Positions 1-11,103 are shown, numbered from the stretch's first letter. The stretch: DNA of 64,000 bases from Shouchella lonarensis (GCF_900096965.1 NZ_FMYM01000010.1:1-64000), one strand, 5' to 3'. Numbers and translations are program-made. The notes: generated from the sequence alone by a model not told the origin.

Positions 1-1374
<1,374 letters not shown>

Positions 1375-1593
1375 GAGCTCTGACAATGACATGAACAGCA
1401 ATCACATCTCCTCTTCGTCACGTGACAATCTCCCTTCTCCTCTTTACATTTCTAATACATAATTATTTTATGGCATCACAAAGAATTAGTTACTAATTGA
1501 AAATAATTTAATTGAAAGCTCCTATCATTTCACATCTCTATACATACATGCATAGGATGAATATAACCTCACTGCATGAAAGGAGTGGATTTA

Positions 1594-2580
1594 TTGAAAC
1601 GAATTTTAACCATTTTCTTCCTCGTTACGTCAACTTTTTTTATGACTTCTTGTCAAAAAACATCAGACCAAGATGTGATACGTGTCGCGGAAGTTACCCG
1701 TTCTGTTTTTTATGCCCCTTTTTATACTGCCATTGCCGCTAATTTCTTTGCTGAAGAAAATATTGATATCTCACTCACTACGACTTGGGGTGGTGATAAA
1801 ACAATGACAACACTTCTTTCAAATGGTGCAGACGTTGCCCTGGTTGGTTCAGAAACAACCATCTACGTCAAAAATCAATCTCCAATTGATCCTGCCATAA
1901 ACTTTGCTGCGCTGACACAAACAGATGGAACCTTTTTAGTCGCTCGCCATGCACAAAAACCTTTTAGTTGGGACCATTTAAAAAACAGCACTTTTTTAGG
2001 ACAAAGAAAAGGGGGTATGCCTCAAATGGTTGGTGAGTATGTACTCAAACAACATGACATTGATCCTTATACCGATCTCACTCTACTACAACATATTGAT
2101 TTTAGTAACATTGCAAGTGCTTATGCATCAGGCACGGGTGACTATGTTCAACTATTCGAACCACAAGCAACCCTTTTTGAACAAGAAGGACTCGGGACAA
2201 TTGTTGCTTCTTTTGGAGAAGAATCGGGTTTTGTTCCATACACATCCTTTATTGCAAAACAAAGTCGATTAAATAAACATCATGACCTATATGTTCGGTT
2301 CACACGGGCTTTATATCAAGGACAGAAATTTGTTCAACAAGAAGAAGCAACTACAATTGCACAACTTATTGCGCCTTTTTTTGATGACACACCTACAGAT
2401 GTATTAGCTCGTGCGATCACCCGCTACAAACAACAAGATTCTTATGCAGAAACACCTGTCATCACAGAGGATGCTTGGCAACGTTTATTAAACATTATGG
2501 ATAAAGCAGGTGAACTACCCGAGGATGCCCCCTTCATGCAACTTGTTGAAGAAGCCATTGCTAAAGAGAGCCTAAACTAG
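1594..2580 (+). CDS. ytlA: YtlA-type ABC importer substrate-binding lipoprotein
   Basis: Extracytoplasmic solute-binding protein of the SsuA/ThiY (NMT1-like) family. The start is taken as TTG at 1594, because the in-frame ATG at 1576 lies inside the ribosome site AAAGGAGTGG; from TTG the protein has Lys-Arg, a hydrophobic stretch and the lipobox MTSC near residue 20. The family pattern TTTWGGDKTMTTLLSNGADV is present around residues 65-85. It is followed at 10 bp by the ATPase and then the permease, and the next gene is ytkD, the same neighbourhood as Bacillus ytlA-ytlC-ytlD-ytkD. The ligand is unknown; thiamine-precursor-like or sulfonate-like compounds are possible. No THI-box is visible upstream. 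Confidence 0.85.
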   Translation: MKRILTIFFLVTSTFFMTSCQKTSDQDVIRVAEVTRSVFYAPFYTAIAANFFAEENIDISLTTTWGGDKTMTTLLSNGADVALVGSETTIYVKNQSPIDPAINFAALTQTDGTFLVARHAQKPFSWDHLKNSTFLGQRKGGMPQMVGEYVLKQHDIDPYTDLTLLQHIDFSNIASAYASGTGDYVQLFEPQATLFEQEGLGTIVASFGEESGFVPYTSFIAKQSRLNKHHDLYVRFTRALYQGQKFVQQEEATTIAQLIAPFFDDTPTDVLARAITRYKQQDSYAETPVITEDAWQRLLNIMDKAGELPEDAPFMQLVEEAIAKESLN

Positions 2581-2590
2581 GAGGATGAAC

Positions 2591-3355
2591 ATGGCTATCT
2601 TAAAATTGGAAGATATTTCTTTAACTTATGTAAATAAAGAAGGAACATTTCCTGCCCTTCAACATGTTTCTCTTCACGTCAAAGAAGGAGAATTTGTCTC
2701 ATTGCTCGGTCCAAGTGGATGTGGGAAGACAACATTACTCTCAATTATTGCTGGATTACTTGAACCAACAGAAGGAACAAGAACCATTATCCACCCCAAA
2801 GAAGCAACAACAGATATTGGTTACATGCTACAACATGATTACTTATTCCCATGGCTTTCTATTGAAGAAAACATCACACTTGGTCAAAGAATTCGTGGTA
2901 TATACGACTTTGAATCAAAACAAAATGCACTGAAGTGGTTAGATGCTTTCCAGCTTACTGACAAAAAAAAAGAATTCCCTCGCGCATTGTCCGGGGGAAT
3001 GCGGCAACGAATTGCTCTCATTCGCATGCTTGCCACGAATCCAGCCGTCGTTCTCTTAGACGAACCATTTTCCGCACTCGATCAGCAAACAAAATTAAAA
3101 TTAGAAAACCTCGTTTCTAAAACGCTGAAAAAAGAAAATAAAACAACAATACTTGTGACACATGACATTGGTGAAGCCATTGCAATGAGCGATCGCATTG
3201 TACTATTAACACCAAGACCTGGAAAAGTGGAACAAATTTTTGAGATTCCATCATCACTGAAACAGCAAACACCTTTTGACACAAGACAAGACCCTAAGTT
3301 TCAGCAACAATTCCAACTCATTTGGAAGGAGCTGGAGCGTCTTGATCAATCATGA
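2591..3355 (+). CDS. ytlC: YtlC-type ABC importer ATPase
   Basis: Cytoplasmic nucleotide-binding subunit for the ytlA/ytlD importer. Walker [10 protein letters not shown] is at about residues 40-48, the Q-loop in YMLQHD near 80, the signature LSGGMRQR near 133-140 and Walker B VVLLDEP at 153-159, followed by the H-loop VTHD. I prefer ATG 2591 over 2585 because AGGAGG at 2579-2584 is then six bases away; the earlier ATG abuts the ribosome site. The SsuB/TauB/ThiZ subfamily is the closest fit. The 3' end overlaps ytlD by 14 bp, indicating translational coupling. Confidence 0.88.
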   Translation: MAILKLEDISLTYVNKEGTFPALQHVSLHVKEGEFVSLLGPSGCGKTTLLSIIAGLLEPTEGTRTIIHPKEATTDIGYMLQHDYLFPWLSIEENITLGQRIRGIYDFESKQNALKWLDAFQLTDKKKEFPRALSGGMRQRIALIRMLATNPAVVLLDEPFSALDQQTKLKLENLVSKTLKKENKTTILVTHDIGEAIAMSDRIVLLTPRPGKVEQIFEIPSSLKQQTPFDTRQDPKFQQQFQLIWKELERLDQS

Positions 3356-4142
3356 TGATTTACACACCCAATACCTTCGTCAACATAAACAAAAAAACCA
3401 AAAAGTACGTGTCATGCAAATACTCATCTTTGTGACCTTTATTAGCGTATGGGAAGTGAGTTCCCGGCTACAATGGATTGACCCCTTGCTTTTTAGTGCG
3501 CCTTCTCGTATCTTATCTTTACTTTACGAACAAATGGTGACCGGCGCATTATGGCTACATGCATCTGTAACGTTGTTTGAGACGATTCTCGGTTTTTTAC
3601 TAGGTACAATAACCGGTATACTACTTGCCTCTTCGCTTTGGTGGTTTCCATTTGCGGCCAAAGTTTTAGAACCTTTTTTAGTCGTTTTCAACGCCATGCC
3701 AAAAATTGCAATTGGACCCATTCTAATCGTTGGACTTGGACCAAACATCGCTTCCATTATCGCGATGGGCATGCTCATATCCGTTATTTTAACAACAATG
3801 ATTATTTACACTGCTTTTAAAGAGGTTGACCCTAATTATTTGACCGTTATGAAAACATTCTCCGCCTCCAGAAAGCAAATGTTCCAGCATGTCGTTTATC
3901 CTGCGACAATACCTGTCATGATTTCAACCTTGAAAATGAACGTCGGGCTCGCATGGGTTGGTGTGATCGTTGGAGAGTTTCTCGTTTCAAAACAAGGATT
4001 AGGTTATTTAATCATTTACGGTTTCCAAGTATTTAACTTTAACCTCGTCTTCATGAGCTTACTAGTCATTGCAGTTTTAGCCACTGTGATGTACCTTTTG
4101 ATTGAATACCTCGAGAAACACGTCACCCGTTTTCACACGTAA
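3342..4142 (+). CDS. ytlD: YtlD-type ABC importer permease
   Basis: Binding-protein-dependent transport permease with about six membrane segments, beginning with a hydrophobic helix ([14 protein letters not shown]) after a short basic N-terminus. The ATPase-contact EAA-type loop is in the region after [18 protein letters not shown]. The start chosen is TTG 3342, inside the end of ytlC, preceded by AAGGAG at 3326-3331 and GGAG at 3334-3337; an ATG at 3276 lies far inside ytlC, and ATG 3414 would drop the basic N-terminus. It completes the SBP-ATPase-permease set and is closed by a terminator directly after the stop. Confidence 0.82.
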   Translation: MINHDDLHTQYLRQHKQKNQKVRVMQILIFVTFISVWEVSSRLQWIDPLLFSAPSRILSLLYEQMVTGALWLHASVTLFETILGFLLGTITGILLASSLWWFPFAAKVLEPFLVVFNAMPKIAIGPILIVGLGPNIASIIAMGMLISVILTTMIIYTAFKEVDPNYLTVMKTFSASRKQMFQHVVYPATIPVMISTLKMNVGLAWVGVIVGEFLVSKQGLGYLIIYGFQVFNFNLVFMSLLVIAVLATVMYLLIEYLEKHVTRFHT

Positions 4143-4172
4143 CAGCACGTCAAGTTTACACGTGCTGTCTTT
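4142..4172 (+). terminator. Terminator after ytlD
   Basis: Perfect inverted repeat ACAGCACGT (4142-4150) / ACGTGCTGT (4160-4168), followed by CTTTCC. It separates the plus-strand importer from the convergent ytkD. Confidence 0.75.
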
Positions 4173-4180
4173 CCATGTCA

Positions 4181-4657
4181 TCACAACACCTTTTTTAAAG
4201 CATATTCAATAGATTCCCTTACAACATCGTCCCGCATCATAAAACTAAACCTTTCATCTGTCTTTATTGAAGTCGGTAATTCTCGTAGTAAAATAGGTCC
4301 TTCTGTCTCGCAATAATCTTTTAATGACCTTACTTCACTAATCGTTGCGACATAAATATTTTTATAAAACGCCTTTCCCGTCTTTTCTTTTACACAGTAC
4401 TGTCCAATATGTGTTAATACGTCCACTTGTCCGCCTGTTTCTTCTGCCACTTCACGCCTTGCTGCATCTTCAGCTGTTTCTCCAGGTTCCACTTTGCCCC
4501 CTGGAAATTCATAACCCCTTTCCAAATGCTTTGTTAATAACCATTGCCCACCATAGCGGGCAAGCACAAACACATGTTTTGGATTATCATCAAGAAGACA
4601 GTCTTTCCCTAAGACAAGTTGAATCACATTCCCATGTACATCATGAAATGTTTGCAT
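4181..4657 (-). CDS. ytkD: Nudix nucleoside triphosphatase YtkD (MutT-like)
   Basis: The Nudix box GGKVEPGETAEDAARREVAEETG is in the middle of the protein, with EFPGG before it and the usual Arg-Glu-x2-Glu-Glu metal-binding end. Sequence outside the box (PKHVFVLARYGGQWLLTKH) fits the Bacillus YtkD subfamily, which hydrolyses oxidised and canonical nucleoside triphosphates such as 8-oxo-dGTP. ATG 4657 is preferred over GTG 4663 because the AAAGGGG ribosome site is seven bases upstream of the ATG and almost touches the GTG. The protein is 158 residues, the expected length. It converges on ytlACD, as in Bacillus. Confidence 0.88.
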   Translation of the reverse strand: MQTFHDVHGNVIQLVLGKDCLLDDNPKHVFVLARYGGQWLLTKHLERGYEFPGGKVEPGETAEDAARREVAEETGGQVDVLTHIGQYCVKEKTGKAFYKNIYVATISEVRSLKDYCETEGPILLRELPTSIKTDERFSFMMRDDVVRESIEYALKKVL

Positions 4658-4681
4658 ACACACGCCCCTTTGTTCTTTACT

Positions 4682-5896
4682 CTATCGCCATGTTCTAACA
4701 GAAGTTTTCTTTGGTCTAATACCAAAATACACGACGATGACTGCCGCAAAAACGATACATGCATTCATAGCGAACATCCAAAAATGACTTCCTTTCATAA
4801 ACAACGAAAATAACGGTGGTCCGGTAGCTACACCAACAAAACGCATGCTGTTATACAAAGATGTAATAGAGCCACGCTGTTCTATTGGAATTCCTTCTGT
4901 AACAAATGCATCAAGACTAGGTAATACTGCCCCAATGCCCATACCAGCGACAAACAAGGCCGTCAACATAATATAAATATCTTGCTTCAGGGCGACAACA
5001 AGTATCGAAACAAATAGTAAAAATAACCCCACAACTGTCATCCATTTCATCTTCATTTGATCTTGACCAATTGCACGCCCTGACACATATGAAGTAATAC
5101 ATAATGCCATTAATGGAAACGCAAGAATGACACCTTTAGGAATATCATGAACTTGGTGCGTCTCTTCTAGATGCGTCGACAAGTAAAAAAGTACCCCAAA
5201 CAATATATACATCACAAGACATCCAACAATAAAGACAATATAGAGCCAGCGCCCTTCGCGTTTAAAAATTGTCTTCACCGTCTCAATAAATTTGCCAAAC
5301 GGTACCGACTTCTGGGAGAGTGGTGGGCTCTTTACAAGCAACAATAATAATAAAATAGACAGTATACAAAACAAAGGGAATGCAAAAAAAGGCATGAACC
5401 ATACAATAGATGCTAGTAGTGCCCCAAATATTGGACTTAGCACCTTACCAAATGTATTCAACGTTTCAATCATCCCTAACCCTTCACTTACTTGTCGTTT
5501 ATCTGTAAATAAATCACCAACAAACGGCATCACAATTGGCGCCGCTCCTGCCGCGCCTATCCCTTGGAGAAATCTCCCAATTAAAATGACCCAGTATGGC
5601 TCTTCCATCTTCCATCCTGCAAAACCAGCAATCAATCCACCGAGACCAGCAATAAATAAGCTTGGAATGATGACATGCTTACGACCGATATGATCTGATA
5701 AATACCCCGCTAAAGGGATACATAAAATCGCCACGACCGAGTAAACCGTAATTAACAAGCTTATCATAAATGCGCTCACATCTAATTCTCGTCCCATCGT
5801 AGGTAACACAGGGATTAACATAGAATTGCCCAGTGTCATGACAAGTGGTACAGAAGCTAGTGCAAATAAGCCCCCAGTTTGCTTTTCATCACTCAC
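4682..5896 (-). CDS. MFS multidrug-type efflux transporter
   Basis: 404 residues with about 12 predicted membrane segments. MFS motif A is present as GYLSDHIGRKHV in the loop after helix 2, and a motif-C-like GPxxG-type stretch follows (ALLASIVWF region). A GTG start at 5896 follows AAAAGGGGT at a good distance. The sequence resembles drug:H+ antiporters of the 12-helix group. Substrate is not predictable. It stands alone with its own upstream gap of 109 bp. Confidence 0.8.
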   Translation of the reverse strand: MSDEKQTGGLFALASVPLVMTLGNSMLIPVLPTMGRELDVSAFMISLLITVYSVVAILCIPLAGYLSDHIGRKHVIIPSLFIAGLGGLIAGFAGWKMEEPYWVILIGRFLQGIGAAGAAPIVMPFVGDLFTDKRQVSEGLGMIETLNTFGKVLSPIFGALLASIVWFMPFFAFPLFCILSILLLLLLVKSPPLSQKSVPFGKFIETVKTIFKREGRWLYIVFIVGCLVMYILFGVLFYLSTHLEETHQVHDIPKGVILAFPLMALCITSYVSGRAIGQDQMKMKWMTVVGLFLLFVSILVVALKQDIYIMLTALFVAGMGIGAVLPSLDAFVTEGIPIEQRGSITSLYNSMRFVGVATGPPLFSLFMKGSHFWMFAMNACIVFAAVIVVYFGIRPKKTSVRTWR

Positions 5897-6005
5897 AAAA
5901 ATACCCCTTTTTCAGCCTGATGTAGTTAGTATAAGGAAGATTACTTTTCCTATTCACATCGACATAGGGGTAAACCTCGTTACATGTTGAACAGCGACAG
6001 TTTCC

Positions 6006-6485
6006 TCATGACTCTAAATTTTGATACATGTGATACAATTGCTGAATCGTTTGTTCTGAATACCCTTCTACCTGTTCCACACGTCGCTTAAACTCACCAA
6101 GCATCTCATCCTTATTGTAATCATTTTTTAGTAAATCTTTAAAGACATCCTTTAGTACATCATCACGTCCAAAGATAATTTTTCCTTTAAATACAATTCC
6201 TTTTCCTTCATTTAAATCAGTGATGGATTCAATAGATGTGAACATAACAGCAGGATGATTATTTTTGCTTGTAATCACCACGCTAATTAACATATGCTGA
6301 CCTTTCTCATATATTTGCTCAAACGAGGTCACGTCTGACGCTGAAACGACAGCATCTACAAACCAGACCCGCTCTTTATTTTCCATATTAATAATTAAGC
6401 CATCTTCAAGCGGGATCGGACGTTGCTTAACATGTCCATCTTGTTCCTCAATCACTTGCAAAGCATGCAGTTTATACGTTTTCAC
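6006..6485 (-). CDS. ywpF: YwpF-like protein
   Basis: 159 residues, soluble. The beginning MKTYKLHALQV, the DGLIINMENKERVW block near residues 28-41 and the KGKIIFGRDD block near 99 match the pattern of Bacillus YwpF. GTG start at 6485 with GGGAG eight bases upstream. Function of the family is not established; it was found near ssb-like genes in Bacillus. Here it lies next to a nuclease-like gene on the same strand, 35 bp away. Confidence 0.75.
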   Translation of the reverse strand: MKTYKLHALQVIEEQDGHVKQRPIPLEDGLIINMENKERVWFVDAVVSASDVTSFEQIYEKGQHMLISVVITSKNNHPAVMFTSIESITDLNEGKGIVFKGKIIFGRDDVLKDVFKDLLKNDYNKDEMLGEFKRRVEQVEGYSEQTIQQLYHMYQNLES

Positions 6486-6520
6486 AAGTTCAACTCCCTA
6501 CATCGTATTTTTTCATCTAT

Positions 6521-7135
6521 TTACTTACGCGTGTAGTGATACGCACCTACCTCGATCCTTCTTCTCTCACCAGAAACGGCTTCTAACCGTGGGCTTCCCG
6601 GCTTTTTTTCAGCGTATTGCGGTGTACATACAAGCTCTCTTGCTTCCCCCAGTTGCCCTTTGCGCAGTAAATATGAAAGTTCCTCCAAATCTTCTTTCAA
6701 TAAAAAACTTGTCCCCGTTTTTGCGGCTAATTGCCAGCATGCTGCTGTCACTTCATTCGCTGAGGTGACCACCATCGTTTCATCTGCATCATAATATGCT
6801 TTGGCTGTATACACCTCTTGCACACAGCTTAATCCTAACTTTGTGTCATACCTCTTCGCTTGAATGACAATACGCTTCCCTTCCTTATCAATGACAAGCA
6901 AATCTGCACCAAAGTCACCACTTTTTGTTGTTCGATAGGTTTCATAGCCAATGGCCGCAAAGACGGCTGCTAAGTAATCTTCAAACTCAAGACCAGCCAT
7001 GCGCTCAATGTCTCTCATTGTAATCTTTGCTACGTTCACCCTACGCCTTTGCTGTAACGTGCGCCAGATGAAAAAGATAGAAAATAAAAGCGCAAACACA
7101 ATGAACAACGTTAGTCCTATATTTAAAATATCCAC
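6521..7135 (-). CDS. Membrane-anchored Mrr-type restriction endonuclease-like protein
   Basis: 204 residues. One N-terminal membrane helix (ILNIGLTLFIVFALLFSIFF) is followed by an Mrr catalytic domain at about 40-155. The PD-(D/E)XK-type core is visible as Glu in LEFEDYLAAVF, Asp in KSGDFGADLLV and Gln-x-Lys in IVIQAKRY, the usual order in Mrr_cat proteins. Starts at GTG 7135 with AGGGA upstream. Stand-alone membrane-tethered versions of this fold occur in many Firmicutes and are not classical type IV restriction enzymes; a role in DNA degradation is inferred only from the active-site motif. Confidence 0.78.
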   Translation of the reverse strand: MDILNIGLTLFIVFALLFSIFFIWRTLQQRRRVNVAKITMRDIERMAGLEFEDYLAAVFAAIGYETYRTTKSGDFGADLLVIDKEGKRIVIQAKRYDTKLGLSCVQEVYTAKAYYDADETMVVTSANEVTAACWQLAAKTGTSFLLKEDLEELSYLLRKGQLGEARELVCTPQYAEKKPGSPRLEAVSGERRRIEVGAYHYTRK

Positions 7136-7247
7136 AGTATGTCAATCCCTCTCTTTTTTTATGTTACCTCTAGAGAGATATGTTCCTTTCATTATACGAA
7201 AAGGATGATCGCGATACCAGTTTTATAGCTAAAAAATAACAAATTAA

Positions 7248-7284
7248 AACCGGTTAAGTTGTTCACGCAACAACTTAACCGGTT
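7248..7284 (-). terminator. Terminator after yclQ
   Basis: Perfect 16-bp inverted repeat AACCGGTTAAGTTGTT / AACAACTTAACCGGTT with a 5-base loop. On the minus strand it is followed by a T-rich stretch (TTTTAATTTG), so it ends the iron-importer transcript. Confidence 0.88.
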
Positions 7285-7300
7285 ATCTTAAAAATCTTTC

Positions 7301-8260
7301 TTACTTCTCAAATGACGCGTCGATCTCATCAACCATTCTCTTCACAGATTCAAGCCCGCCTCCGCTCAAATACCAAACGCCACCATCTAAGCTAATGATT
7401 TTATCGTTCTTTGCAGCTTTTGTCCCACCAACGAGTTCATTATCCAGAACTTGCTCCGCAGTTGATGCTTCCCCAACAGTTGCGCCACGGTCAAGCAAAA
7501 AGATATAATCAGGATCTTTTTCTGCAATATATTCAAATGAAACATCTTCACCGTGATTCTCTGCAGGAATGTCATCTGCCGGCTTCACACCAAGCACGTC
7601 ATGAATTAAACCGAAGCGCGATCCTGCACCAAAAGCACTCGCAGCACCTTCTGACACAGATAAGATCAAGCCATTTTTGTCTGTTGCTTCTGCACGTGTT
7701 TTGACATCATCAATCGTTGCTTGAATCTCTCCCAACTGCTTGTCTACTTCGTCTTCAGCGTCAAAGATTTCACCTAACGTTTGCATGTTTTCTTCAAATG
7801 ATGTCATGTAATTCTCTTGGTCGACCATCATATACACAGTCGGTGCAATTTTACTAAGCTCGTCATAATTTTCCATTGCTCGTCCAGAAATAAAAATGAC
7901 ATCCGGCTTCATCTCAACAATTTTTTCGAAATCTGCTTCAAATAATGAGCCGACATCTTCATATTTGTCTTCTTCAAGTTCAGACAAATAGCTTGGGATA
8001 TTGTTTTCTTTCGGGACACCGTCAACATCATGACCTAGCGCACGAATTGAATCCGTAATTCCATTATCAAAAGAAACGACGACCTTAGGATCGACCGGAA
8101 CTTTGACCGGCTCTTTATCAAGCTCATGCGTCACTTCAACATATGCTTGCTCCTCTTTTTTTGGCTCCTCAGAAGCATTCTTTTCTGTTTTCTCTCCCCC
8201 ACAAGCAGTCAAACCAATTGCTGTCATTACTGCGCCAATAGCTAAACCATATTTCTTCAT
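7301..8260 (-). CDS. yclQ: Petrobactin-type siderophore-binding lipoprotein YclQ
   Basis: Class III periplasmic-binding fold lipoprotein: lipobox GLTACG near residue 20, an acidic linker (residues 23-40), then the binding domain. The pattern VSFDNGITDSIRALG near 63-77 and VSEGAASAFGAGSRFG near 205-220 match the YclQ/CeuA/FatB catecholate-binding group. RBS GGAGG before ATG 8260. It is the last gene of a four-gene operon with permeases and ATPase in the order of Bacillus yclN-yclO-yclP-yclQ, which imports petrobactin and its precursors. Ligand is inferred from family and gene order. Confidence 0.9.
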   Translation of the reverse strand: MKKYGLAIGAVMTAIGLTACGGEKTEKNASEEPKKEEQAYVEVTHELDKEPVKVPVDPKVVVSFDNGITDSIRALGHDVDGVPKENNIPSYLSELEEDKYEDVGSLFEADFEKIVEMKPDVIFISGRAMENYDELSKIAPTVYMMVDQENYMTSFEENMQTLGEIFDAEDEVDKQLGEIQATIDDVKTRAEATDKNGLILSVSEGAASAFGAGSRFGLIHDVLGVKPADDIPAENHGEDVSFEYIAEKDPDYIFLLDRGATVGEASTAEQVLDNELVGGTKAAKNDKIISLDGGVWYLSGGGLESVKRMVDEIDASFEK

Positions 8261-8312
8261 TGATATATTCCTCCAAATGTCTTATTGATTTTAGAAAAGC
8301 TCTTTCCTAGAC

Positions 8313-9128
8313 CTACGTAAAATACACACAAATTTTATTACAATTGACTTCTTCAATCGCAATATCCATATCATAAATATCCCGCAATGAGGCACGCGTA
8401 ATGATATCTTTGCAGCGTCCGTGACTAACAATCTGCCCGTTCTTCATTGCAACAATATCGTCTGAATAACACGAAGCAAAGTTAATATCATGGACAACAA
8501 TCATAATCGTTTTCCCCAAGTCATAAACGAGCCTACGCAGCGTTTTCATAATTGATACAGCATGCTTCATATCCAAATTGTTTAGCGGCTCATCCAAAAT
8601 GACATAATCGGTATTTTGTGCGAGCACCATCGCAATGTAAGCGCGCTGACGTTGTCCCCCACTTAACTCGTCTATATATTGATGTTCAATCTCACGTAAT
8701 GACATGTAATCAATTGCTTCATCAATGTGTTTCCAATCAACTTTTGTCAATCGGTTTTGTGAGTGCGGAAAACGACCAAAGCTAACTAATTCTCGAATCG
8801 TTAGGCGCATGTGGATATGATTGCTTTGCTTTAAGATTGAGATTTTCTTTGCTAGTTCTTTACTTTTAAATGATTCAAGCGCCTGACCTTCAATCAATAC
8901 TTGCCCACGGTCTTGTTTGACCAATCGGCTCATCATCGCAATGAGGGTACTTTTCCCCGCACCATTCGGTCCGATAAATGACGTTAGGGTTCCTTTTTTC
9001 ACCGCAATCGACACATCACGAACAACATCATTCTCACCATAAGATTTGTAGACGCCTTTTACTTCTAAACCGACTTGTATTTGCGGGCGTATCACTTGCT
9101 GTTTGCGTTCCATTAATGCTGTCGTCAT
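8313..9128 (-). CDS. yclP: Petrobactin-type siderophore ABC transporter ATPase YclP
   Basis: Nucleotide-binding subunit of the FecE/FhuC type. Walker A GPNGAGKST lies near residues 53-61, signature LSGGQRQRAYIAM near 154-166 and Walker B YVILDEPLNNLD near 173-184, followed by VVHDINFASCYSD. Starts two bases after the yclO stop with AAAGGAG upstream, so it is co-transcribed with the permeases. Regulation by iron is inferred from the Fur box ahead of yclN. Confidence 0.9.
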   Translation of the reverse strand: MTTALMERKQQVIRPQIQVGLEVKGVYKSYGENDVVRDVSIAVKKGTLTSFIGPNGAGKSTLIAMMSRLVKQDRGQVLIEGQALESFKSKELAKKISILKQSNHIHMRLTIRELVSFGRFPHSQNRLTKVDWKHIDEAIDYMSLREIEHQYIDELSGGQRQRAYIAMVLAQNTDYVILDEPLNNLDMKHAVSIMKTLRRLVYDLGKTIMIVVHDINFASCYSDDIVAMKNGQIVSHGRCKDIITRASLRDIYDMDIAIEEVNCNKICVYFT

Positions 9129-9130
9129 GT

Positions 9131-10078
9131 TTATTTCGCTCCTTTCAAAAGCAAATAAATGAAGTACGTCCCACCAACAAAGTTGATGACAACACTTAGT
9201 GGCGCTGCATACGACAATACCCGTTCTAACATAAACGTACCTGCTACAAGCGCAACAACACTAATGAGCATAGATAATGCGATAGAATATGCATGCCGTG
9301 ACGTTTTTAAAAGTTCACGTGCAACATTTGTGACGAGTAACCCTAAAAACAATACCGGTCCAACTAACGCTGTTGATACAGAAACAAATATTGCGATCAC
9401 AATTAAAAATTTGCGGATCGCTTGATCATATGGGACGCCTAAATTAATTGCTTGATCTCGCCCCAAAGCGATCACATCTAAATACTTTAACTGTGGATAA
9501 ATGTACACTGTCGTTGCCGCCAAAATGACGAGTGCAATCCATAACAAATCCACCTGCACATTATTAAAACTTGCAAACATCCGGCTTTGTACAGTTAAAA
9601 ATTCATTTGGGTCAATTAACACTTGCATAAACGTCGACAAACTAGAAAACAGTGTGCCGCACACTATCCCGACGAGTAATAAAAAGTAAAGATTTTTCTG
9701 CTCCCTTCTAAAAAGGAGCACATACAGCAGTAACGAAAACAATACCATCAATACAAGCGTCATCCCAAACTGTACATACGTACTTACCAAGGCCAACCCT
9801 GCTGTGCCGAAAGCAAAGATTAGGATCGTTTGGATTAATATGTACAATGAGTCAAGCCCAATAATGCTAGGGGTTAAAATTCGGTTATGCGTAATCGTTT
9901 GGAATACAAACGTAGAAAATGCAATCGCTGCCCCCACCGTAATAATAGCTAAAATACTCGTCGCTCTTCTTGGTAGCGCATAATCCCATAAAGTGGGCGT
10001 TAATCCAACAAACAAGTAAGCGCCAATGAATGCAAGTGCAATGGCCACGAAAATTATTAATATTGTTTTAGGACGCAT
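9131..10078 (-). CDS. yclO: Siderophore ABC transporter permease YclO
   Basis: FecCD-family permease with about nine membrane segments. The conserved ALVGPVLFLGLLVTNVAREL segment, typical of the helix before the ATPase-contact loop, is present near residues 235-254. Start ATG 10078 has AGGAGG upstream and overlaps the end of yclN by 11 bp; a longer frame to 10132 has no ribosome site. Forms a heteromeric channel with YclN. Confidence 0.9.
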   Translation of the reverse strand: MRPKTILIIFVAIALAFIGAYLFVGLTPTLWDYALPRRATSILAIITVGAAIAFSTFVFQTITHNRILTPSIIGLDSLYILIQTILIFAFGTAGLALVSTYVQFGMTLVLMVLFSLLLYVLLFRREQKNLYFLLLVGIVCGTLFSSLSTFMQVLIDPNEFLTVQSRMFASFNNVQVDLLWIALVILAATTVYIYPQLKYLDVIALGRDQAINLGVPYDQAIRKFLIVIAIFVSVSTALVGPVLFLGLLVTNVARELLKTSRHAYSIALSMLISVVALVAGTFMLERVLSYAAPLSVVINFVGGTYFIYLLLKGAK

Positions 10079-11036
10079 AGGCACGCCTCCTAAACAACAA
10101 AAATAAAAAGAGTGCACTGCCGATGACACCAACCATTAAACCAATTGGAATTTCATATGGGAATATGATGATCCGACCTAATATATCACAAACAAGTAGA
10201 AAGATCGCACCGAACAATGCTGTTTTCGGTAGACTTTTTTTCAAATGATCGCCTTGCATCATCGAAACGATGTTCGGCACAATCAGTCCTAAAAAAGGAA
10301 TCGAGCCAATTGTCACGACAATCGTTGCTGTAATGAGCGCGACAATCGTCATGCCAATATTCATCACGCGCCGGTAGTTTAAACCGACATTCGTAGAAAA
10401 ATCTTGCCCCAGTCCGGCGATTGTAAAACGATTCGCAAACAAAAACGCAAGCACAATGAGAGGAATCCCAATATAAAGAACTTCATACCTGCCACGCAGC
10501 ACAAGCGAAAAACTCCCTTGCATCCAAGCGGACAAACTTTGTACCAGGTTATACTGATAAGCAAAAAATGTGGTCACTGCGTTCACAACACTACCGAGCA
10601 TTAAACCAACTAGTGGCACAAAAATCACATTTTGAAAGCGGATTTTCTCCAGGATTTTAACGAACAAAAGCGTGCCGCCTAGCGCAAACAAGAAGGCGAT
10701 CAACATTCGTTCCATTGTGCTAGCACTTGCAAACATGACGAGCCCAACCAGCATCCCTAAACGTGCCCAATCCATCGTCCCTGCTGTTGTTGGTGAGACA
10801 AATTTGTTTTGTGTAAGTTGCTGCATAATTAATCCGCATACACTCAAGCTAATCCCAACAATGACAATACTCATTAAACGCGGGATCCGACTAATAAGCA
10901 CTGTTCTTAGTTGATCTTCTGACCAATTCGGCATATCAAACAGCGAAATATCTTGCACGCCTATAAATACCGATATGACAGACAAAACAAGTAATAGCGG
11001 GATAAGGCACTTATATTTCATTAAATTGACCATCAT
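10068..11036 (-). CDS. yclN: Siderophore ABC transporter permease YclN
   Basis: FecCD-family permease, first gene of the iron operon. The stretch LIMQQLTQNKFVSPTTAGTM and the GSIPFLGLIVPNIVS segment match YclN closely. ATG 11036 (or the adjacent 11033) is chosen as start; a GAGGAG lies about 15 bases upstream, which is long, and a GTG frame extends to 11066, so the exact start is uncertain. A strong Fur box lies about 70-80 bp upstream. Confidence 0.86.
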   Translation of the reverse strand: MMVNLMKYKCLIPLLLVLSVISVFIGVQDISLFDMPNWSEDQLRTVLISRIPRLMSIVIVGISLSVCGLIMQQLTQNKFVSPTTAGTMDWARLGMLVGLVMFASASTMERMLIAFLFALGGTLLFVKILEKIRFQNVIFVPLVGLMLGSVVNAVTTFFAYQYNLVQSLSAWMQGSFSLVLRGRYEVLYIGIPLIVLAFLFANRFTIAGLGQDFSTNVGLNYRRVMNIGMTIVALITATIVVTIGSIPFLGLIVPNIVSMMQGDHLKKSLPKTALFGAIFLLVCDILGRIIIFPYEIPIGLMVGVIGSALFLFLLFRRRAYAS

Positions 11037-11103
11037 GGAACAGCTTTGTCTCCTCTTAAAAACCACATCATCATTGTAATGGGCAATCTCCCCTTCCCGA
11101 CAA

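Noticed and set aside
1375-1593. THI-box or other riboswitch ahead of ytlA
   Set aside because: No conserved thiamine-box core sequences or pairing were found; only weak short repeats.
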